Positions 7,131-11,535 of a stretch of 11,535 nucleotides of DNA are shown piece by piece. A model generated the notes under the pieces. That model was given only the letters and a program-made list of their open reading frames with translations, was not told where the DNA came from and made no database searches. Each line of letters opens with the position of its first letter. Positions within the stretch are counted from its first letter, which is position 1. Source of the DNA: Candidatus Gastranaerophilales bacterium (GTDB lineage Bacteria > Cyanobacteriota > Vampirovibrionia > Gastranaerophilales > JAQUYY01); the NCBI GenBank assembly GCA_028691575.1, contig JAQUYY010000009.1, forward strand, positions 1-11,535, read 5' to 3'. A program made the position numbers and the translations under genes.

Positions 7131-7303
7131 TTAAGACTAATGCATAACTCTATTTTTTCAAAAATAGCCTTATGCAAAGTCTTATAACGACTAGTGTCAA
7201 AATGTCCGCCGGCTCAACGCAGCCGGACATTTTTTACTTTTGTAAAGACGACCAATGCATAGCAACAAAAAACCAATTTTGTAAGTTATGCATTGGTCTC
7301 TAA
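7131..7303. repeat. Nested palindromic element: three hairpins, MITE-like
   Basis: The outer ends form an inverted repeat: AGACTAATGCATAACT (7134-7149) and its complement at 7284-7299 match at 15 of 16 positions. Each end is itself a long hairpin. Left: AAGACT, TGCATAA and TATTTTT pair with AAAAATA, TTATGCA and AGTCTT across 7133-7183. Right: GACCAATGCATA (7250-7261) pairs perfectly with 7287-7298, and ACAAAA (7265-7270) with TTTTGT (7277-7282). A GC-rich hairpin sits in the middle (7199-7233). The two side hairpins are inverted copies of each other, so the AGAC-ATGCATA motif occurs four times in alternating orientation. This looks like a small non-autonomous mobile element or a regulatory repeat; a clean target duplication is not visible (TAATT lies near both ends). 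Confidence 0.55.
7199..7236 (+). terminator. Strong intrinsic-terminator-like hairpin
   Basis: AAAATGTCCG (7199-7208) pairs with CGGACATTTT (7224-7233), with an inner GCT/AGC extension past a 3-base bulge, and six T's at 7230-7235 then ACTTTT. This is a textbook intrinsic terminator on the plus strand. It is odd because it lies between divergent genes, with no plus-strand gene before it in the gap. It may end antisense or small-RNA transcription, or simply be the core of the palindromic element. On the minus strand the T-run is only four bases. Confidence 0.65.
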
Positions 7304-7395
7304 TTTAATATACATAAACATTAAACATAAAGAGAATTTAAAAAACAAAAATATCTGCTAGCCTGTGAGTCCATATTGCAGAGGGGAGAAATACA

Positions 7396-7647
7396 ATGGC
7401 TCATACTGTTGTAAAGCAGGTATACTGCGAAGAAGAAAAAAAATATGTCGAATGTGAAGTTCTTGTTTTTGATGAAGAAGAAGATTTGCCTCCTGGGGTA
7501 GATCGGCGTGAAATAGTTTTATATTGCAAAAGTTGCGGTAAAAAATTCAGCGAAATATCCGATGGTTACACTTCAAATATTGAAGGAGAATTCCCCGAAA
7601 CAGAACTTATAGACCAATATGAAGATTTTGACAACAGAAGTGATTAA
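7396..7647 (+). CDS. Small acidic CxxC protein, function unknown (83 aa)
   Basis: This 83-residue protein has a single zinc-ribbon-like half site, YCKSCGKKF (Cys44, Cys47), plus two further cysteines (Cys11, Cys20) that together could bind one metal ion. The rest is strongly acidic, with EEEED at 27-31 and a tail rich in Asp and Glu (EDFDNRSD). The start is well supported by AGGGGAG (7382-7388) seven bases before ATG. I do not recognise a family. The gene lies 137 bp before the sugar transferase gene in the same direction, so it could share its transcript, but a TATAAT box in the gap suggests that those genes also start on their own. I saw no convincing promoter or terminator for this gene. 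A role in metal binding or in contacting nucleic acid or protein is inference only. Confidence 0.75.
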   Translation: MAHTVVKQVYCEEEKKYVECEVLVFDEEEDLPPGVDRREIVLYCKSCGKKFSEISDGYTSNIEGEFPETELIDQYEDFDNRSD

Positions 7648-7697
7648 ACACAGTTATCCCTCTTTACGGCTATAAACTTACCGGATTGTTTAATCTA

Positions 7698-7703
7698 TAT
7701 AAT
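7698..7703 (+). promoter_or_regulatory. Candidate -10 box for the exopolysaccharide operon
   Basis: A perfect TATAAT lies 82 bp before the sugar transferase start, in a 137-bp gap. The expected -35 position is poor (AACTTA or CTTACC); the nearby TTACCGG at 7678-7684 could be an activator site. The leader downstream has TTTGTGG (7710-7716) and CCACAAA (7759-7765), which can pair around a 42-base loop, so the untranslated region may be structured. Confidence 0.35.
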
Positions 7704-7784
7704 TATACCTTTGTGGAATATCTACTATGTTGATTTTACATAAATATTTATTCTAAGACCACAAATTTTAGATGGGAGTAAAAA

Positions 7785-8513
7785 ATGAGCGTAACTTTAG
7801 AAAAAATGGAATCACCTATAAAATTATTAGAGAAAGAAAACAAAAAACAACCCTTAAAATTCAATCCTTTTTGGATTGCAAGGAATTTTAATCTATATTT
7901 AAGACATCCTTTTCAATGGGTTGCAAAAAGGTTTATTGATTATGCCGGAAGCATTATTGGCACTATTTTAATTTCTCCGTTCCTGCTTTTAATTGCTATT
8001 TTGGTCAAACTTGATTCAAAAGGTCCTGTATTTTTTAAACAAAGAAGAATAGGAATTTACGGAAAGCCTTTTTATATGTACAAATTTCGCAGCATGAAAC
8101 CCGATGCCGAGAAAATGCTTCATCTTATAAAAGATAAAAATGAAACCAATGATGTCATGTTTAAGCTCGAAGACGATCCCAGAATTACAACAATTGGAAA
8201 AATTTTAAGAAAATACAGTATTGATGAGCTGCCACAGCTTTTTAACGTAATTAAAGGAGAAATGAGTCTTGTCGGACCAAGGCCTCCTATTCCGGAAGAA
8301 CTTTATAAATATGAGAATTGGCATTTTTTAAAATTTGCTACATTGCCCGGCTTAACAGGAGTTTGGCAAACCAGCGGAAGAGCTAAAGTTAAAAATTTTA
8401 ATAAAGTAATAAAAATGGACTATGAATATATAGAAAAATGGAATTTATTATGGGATATAAAACTTTTATTTAAAACAATTCCGGCAGTTTTATTCGCCAA
8501 AGGAGCAGGATAA
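7785..8513 (+). CDS. Polyprenyl-phosphate hexose-1-phosphate transferase (bacterial sugar transferase)
   Basis: This 242-residue membrane enzyme starts polysaccharide synthesis by moving a sugar-1-phosphate from a nucleotide sugar to undecaprenyl phosphate on the inner face of the cytoplasmic membrane. It is the compact form of the WcaJ/WbaP/PglC family, without the four extra N-terminal membrane helices. The family marks are in order: basic KRFID (48-52), one hydrophobic helix (about 52-75) broken by Pro65, FKQRRIG (84-90), FRSM (101-104), the catalytic Asp147-Glu148 pair in SIDELPQL, GPRPP (164-168) and GLTGVWQTSGR (189-199). A charged 45-residue N-terminal leader is slightly longer than usual. 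GGGAG (7774-7778) lies six bases before ATG. It is first of three genes in one direction (35 bp to the export gene), so it is the likely priming enzyme of this locus. The sugar used cannot be read from the sequence. Confidence 0.9.
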   Translation: MSVTLEKMESPIKLLEKENKKQPLKFNPFWIARNFNLYLRHPFQWVAKRFIDYAGSIIGTILISPFLLLIAILVKLDSKGPVFFKQRRIGIYGKPFYMYKFRSMKPDAEKMLHLIKDKNETNDVMFKLEDDPRITTIGKILRKYSIDELPQLFNVIKGEMSLVGPRPPIPEELYKYENWHFLKFATLPGLTGVWQTSGRAKVKNFNKVIKMDYEYIEKWNLLWDIKLLFKTIPAVLFAKGAG

Positions 8514-8548
8514 TTAACATACAAGTAGTAATATAAAGGAGAGCAGGT

Positions 8549-9733
8549 ATGGGGAAACCAAAAACAATTGCTTTGGGAGTGATGTTGGGGCTTGTATTGA
8601 GTTCAACTCAAATTTATGCTAACGAATCTCTAAGCAAAAACCCTACTAATATTGAGGAATTACCTCAAAAAATTGAAAAAAATATTGATATTGAAGAATT
8701 TAAAGAAGAATTTAAAAAAGTATCTTCTTCAAATACGATTATCAAAGGGCAGGTAAATACTTTAAAAAACAGATATTTATTATCTCCGGGAGATAACATT
8801 ACAATGTCGGTTTACGGAGAGCCTGAATTTTCTCAAGCAGAAATAATAGTTGCGCCTGACGGTTATGCAACAATTGAGCCTTTTGGAGAATTAAAACTTG
8901 CGGGTTTAAGTATCAGCGATTTAACGGAAGTTTTGACAGGTAAGTTTAGAAATTATTTATTAGATCCTAAAATTTCGATAAAAATGAATAATTTTAAAAC
9001 AGCAAAAGTTTATGTTCACGGTGCGGTAAATCGTGCAGGTTTATACGAGCAGGGCAGAGAAACTATGGTTGATGATTCAAGAGGAAGAACTTTTTCTACC
9101 GTTACGCCGATTACTGTTGCAAGTGCAATAGCAAATTCCGGTGGAGTCAAGCATAATGCAGATATTCGCAATATTCAGGTTACAAATCATCAGACAGGAA
9201 AAACTTATCAAGTTAATTTGTTTGACTTAATTAAATCAGGTGATGTTAATCAGGATATTTATCTTAGCTCCGGCGATAGTATTTATATTCCTTATTTAGA
9301 AACAGAAGCCCAAATGCCTGATGATGAATACAGATTAATTGCAAGTTCTTCACTTGCTCCAACTACTTTTCCTGTAAGAATTGTGGGCGAAGTCACAAGT
9401 CCGGGAGTTTATGATATTGATGCAAAAAATCCCGGGGTCAATTCACTTTTAGCTGCATCCGAAGGATTTAACGAATTTGCAAATAGAGATATTGTTAAGA
9501 TTGATAGAATGACTGCACAAGGAAATATTTCCACAATTTTTGTCGATCCGAATCAAGGAGATTTTACGCTATATCCAAACGATTTAATTACAGTTAAACC
9601 TAAGAAAACAACAACTTTTGGAAGAAAATTTTCTTTCTTTGGCGTAGTTTCAACACCTGTTAGAGCTGTTTCCGATGCATATAATGGTGTTGCTGAAATG
9701 TTTGATCCAACCAGAAGATACGATTGGCGTTAA
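8549..9733 (+). CDS. Polysaccharide export protein, Wza-like, with SLBB domains
   Basis: This 394-residue protein is an exported partner of the co-polymerase and would form the periplasmic or outer-membrane channel for the polymer. A signal peptide spans about residues 1-24 (KPKTIALGVMLGLVLSS, cut after IYA). A Poly_export domain follows at about 77-150 (LLSPGDNITMSVYGEPE, APDGYATIEPFG, LLDPKISI). SLBB-type domains lie at about 151-250 (KVYVHGAVNRAG) and 276-350 (VRIVGEVTSPGVY). The last 35 residues may form an amphipathic helix, as in Wza. There is no cysteine anywhere, so the lipid anchor of classic Wza is missing. AAAGGAG lies seven bases before ATG. The gene sits 35 bp after the priming transferase and 54 bp before the co-polymerase, a usual order for Wza/Wzc systems. 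Confidence 0.9.
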   Translation: MGKPKTIALGVMLGLVLSSTQIYANESLSKNPTNIEELPQKIEKNIDIEEFKEEFKKVSSSNTIIKGQVNTLKNRYLLSPGDNITMSVYGEPEFSQAEIIVAPDGYATIEPFGELKLAGLSISDLTEVLTGKFRNYLLDPKISIKMNNFKTAKVYVHGAVNRAGLYEQGRETMVDDSRGRTFSTVTPITVASAIANSGGVKHNADIRNIQVTNHQTGKTYQVNLFDLIKSGDVNQDIYLSSGDSIYIPYLETEAQMPDDEYRLIASSSLAPTTFPVRIVGEVTSPGVYDIDAKNPGVNSLLAASEGFNEFANRDIVKIDRMTAQGNISTIFVDPNQGDFTLYPNDLITVKPKKTTTFGRKFSFFGVVSTPVRAVSDAYNGVAEMFDPTRRYDWR

Positions 9734-9787
9734 TATTTAAAAAATAGTAAAAAATTAATTAATAAATAATTATAAGGAGCAAGGCTA

Positions 9788-11535
9788 GTGGAAAATTTGA
9801 CTTTAGAGAAAATATTTCAGCTTATTAGAAAAAATATAAATTTGATAAGTGTTTTCGCCCTAACGGGGCTGGTCGTAGGTATTTTGTACTCATTAATTGT
9901 CTTTAAGCCTTTATATAAATCTACTTCAAGACTTTTAATAAAAGATGCCATGCCGACAACTTTTATTTCAGAACTAAACATGGTAAGTCCGGTTTCTACT
10001 TTGATGAAAAATGCAAACCCTACATTGACACAAATGGAAATTATTTTATCCGAATCGCTTGCAAGAAAAGTTTGGGAACAGATAAGCGAAAAATACAAAT
10101 TTAAAAATAGCGAATCTGTTGGGATTAAACTTATGCAAGATGCAATTTCTATCAATAATCCTGTAGGAACAGACATTTTGGAGATAACGGCAACCTGGAA
10201 AACTCCTCAAATAGCACAAGACATAGCAAAATTTTATGAGCAGGAGTATATTAATTTAAATATTGAAAATGCTAAAAAAAGCATCGGACAAAGCAAAAAT
10301 TCTATAAATAAAGAGTTTGATGAAGCTCAAATAAATCTTCAAGTGACAAGGGAGCAGATTAAAAATTTTAGACAATCTTTTTCTACCGTAAACATTATGA
10401 TGGAGTCAGAAAATATTGTCACACAACTTGCAGAATTAGAAAACAGATATAGCGAAGTAGCATCAGATGCAGCAGCAGCTGCTGACAGAAGAAATTCAAT
10501 CGCTAAAAACCTTGGTATAGAATGGGATGATGCAATTAGCTCTGTTGCAATCGGTCATAATGACAATTTTAATACTCTTCAAAGAAGACTAGGCGAATCT
10601 CAAGAAGAATTAGCGGTTTTGAGTACAAAATATGCTTCTACCCACCCTGCTATGATTGCCCTGGATGCAAGAATTGCTAATATTAAAGAAAAGTTGGCAG
10701 AACAAATAAAATTAACAATTGGCAACAAAGAAGGAGTGAATCCCATTATTATTTCTGATCCCGTAAGAACAGGAATGCTAGAAGAATTATCCGCAAATGA
10801 AGCTGAATACCGTGGTTTAGTGGCTCAAAGCAATATTTTAAATAATGTTATTAATAACTTACAAAGAAGAAGAGCCGAAATTCCCAAAAAACAGCTTGCT
10901 TTAGCTAATTTAACACAGGAAGAGGCTAACTGGACAAACGTTGTAAATGCCCTAAAAGCAAAACAAATTGAAGCCCAAATAAAAGAATCTGAAATAATCA
11001 GCAATATAGGAATAATTGACAGTCCTTCACTTGCCAAATTTGCAGCATTTCCGACAAGAAGCCATGTTGCTTTAATGTTTGGTTTGCTGGGAGCTTTATT
11101 AGGGATATTCGGAACAATTATTGAATACTTAATTAAAAATGTTTATGATAGTGCAGAAGAAATTTCAGAAGAGCTAAAAGTTCCTCTATTAGGGGCTATT
11201 CCTTGGATAGAAAGAGAGTCTTATTATGAGCCTGAAACTTCTTTAGCAATTGATGACGTTTCCTCATTCTATTCGTTGGCATATCAAAAAACTATTGCAA
11301 ATATTGGGTTAAAAGGATTTCAAAATAATGTGAAAACTTTAATGTTTACATCAACCGAATATTCAAAAACCCGCTCTACAATTTTGATGAATACTGCAAT
11401 AGGTCTAAGTAAAGCAGGATATTCGGTAGCTATAATTGATGCAGATTTTAGAACTCCTTCAATTCATCAGGAATTTAAAATCAGCAACGATACAAGTTTA
11501 TACAGTTTATCAAGACTTTTAAAAATAATAACTTC
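9788..11535 (+). CDS. Polysaccharide co-polymerase with BY-kinase-like domain (Wzz/Wzc type), 3' end missing
   Basis: The gene opens with GTG at 9788, eight bases after AAGGAG, with a stop codon in frame just upstream (9773-9775). It runs off the right edge after 582 codons. An N-terminal Wzz domain begins with a membrane helix at about 17-39 and the typical KPLYKSTSRLLI follow-on. A long periplasmic coiled coil comes next, then a GNVR-like segment (about 365-395) and a second membrane helix (about 425-447) after AFPTRS. A cytoplasmic tyrosine-kinase-like domain begins near 497 (LAYQKTIANIGL). Walker A' is normal (SVAIIDADFRTPSIH, Asp551 and Asp553). Walker A is not: in TSTEYSKTRSTI (521-532) the GEGKST core has become SKTRST, so the catalytic lysine is Arg529 and both glycines are gone. 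Chain-length control and export with the upstream Wza-like protein is the likely job; ATP use by this domain is doubtful. The Walker B motif and any tyrosine-rich tail lie outside the window. Confidence 0.9.
   Translation, partial: MENLTLEKIFQLIRKNINLISVFALTGLVVGILYSLIVFKPLYKSTSRLLIKDAMPTTFISELNMVSPVSTLMKNANPTLTQMEIILSESLARKVWEQISEKYKFKNSESVGIKLMQDAISINNPVGTDILEITATWKTPQIAQDIAKFYEQEYINLNIENAKKSIGQSKNSINKEFDEAQINLQVTREQIKNFRQSFSTVNIMMESENIVTQLAELENRYSEVASDAAAAADRRNSIAKNLGIEWDDAISSVAIGHNDNFNTLQRRLGESQEELAVLSTKYASTHPAMIALDARIANIKEKLAEQIKLTIGNKEGVNPIIISDPVRTGMLEELSANEAEYRGLVAQSNILNNVINNLQRRRAEIPKKQLALANLTQEEANWTNVVNALKAKQIEAQIKESEIISNIGIIDSPSLAKFAAFPTRSHVALMFGLLGALLGIFGTIIEYLIKNVYDSAEEISEELKVPLLGAIPWIERESYYEPETSLAIDDVSSFYSLAYQKTIANIGLKGFQNNVKTLMFTSTEYSKTRSTILMNTAIGLSKAGYSVAIIDADFRTPSIHQEFKISNDTSLYSLSRLLKIIT

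Noticed and set aside
7195..7200. TTGACA on the minus strand as a -35 box for the glycosyltransferase gene
   Set aside because: No acceptable -10 box lies 16-18 bp downstream; the nearest TATAAG is only seven bases away.
9817..10176. Minus-strand open frame of 119 codons opposite the co-polymerase
   Set aside because: The plus strand carries an unmistakable Wzz domain here; the antisense frame has low complexity and no ribosome-binding site I trust.
1..11535. Defence system, prophage or insertion sequence with transposase
   Set aside because: No nuclease-helicase, toxin-antitoxin, phage structural, integrase or transposase motif was seen in any of the seven genes.

Overview
The window is a low-GC bacterial region using the standard bacterial code. 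It holds seven protein genes, the last cut by the right edge. A Wza-type export protein plus a Wzz/Wzc-type co-polymerase implies a cell with an outer membrane. The AT-rich composition, the very long Asn/Glu/Lys/Ile coiled-coil protein and the exopolysaccharide gene set would fit a gut Gastranaerophilales (Vampirovibrionia/Melainabacteria) genome. That assignment is an impression, not a proof; other low-GC diderms remain possible.

Layout. Bases 1-435 are non-coding and repeat-rich: an 11-bp tandem repeat, a CTTAAC direct-repeat pair, a TTACCGGTAA palindrome, and an extended -10 promoter for the next gene. Bases 436-4896 (+) encode a 1486-residue protein that is almost entirely coiled coil, with a core of nine 22/23-residue units arranged in a 67-residue higher-order repeat. 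Bases 4897-5026 separate two convergent genes and contain a GC-richer structured island framed by an 11-bp inverted repeat. On the minus strand, 5027-5857 encodes an endonuclease IV-like zinc TIM-barrel protein of a type I associate with archaea, with its own promoter. Next to it, 5937-7058 encodes a CgeB-like glycosyltransferase.

The divergent gap from 7059 to 7395 holds a 170-bp nested palindromic element: two AT-rich hairpins that are inverted copies of each other flank a GC-rich hairpin with a T-tract. It ends before a small acidic CxxC protein gene (7396-7647, +).

From 7785 to the right edge runs a plus-strand exopolysaccharide operon: a polyprenyl-phosphate hexose-1-phosphate transferase (priming step), a periplasmic/outer-membrane export protein with SLBB domains, and a polysaccharide co-polymerase with a fused BY-kinase-like domain. 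Together they would load the first sugar on the lipid carrier, control chain length, and carry the polymer out of the cell. The nearby glycosyltransferase may add to a surface glycan too, but it is transcribed separately.

The most unusual items are the hierarchical 22/67-residue repeat in the giant coiled-coil protein, the nested palindromic element at 7131-7303, the degenerate Walker A in an otherwise normal-looking co-polymerase kinase domain, and the structured island at 4939-5010.
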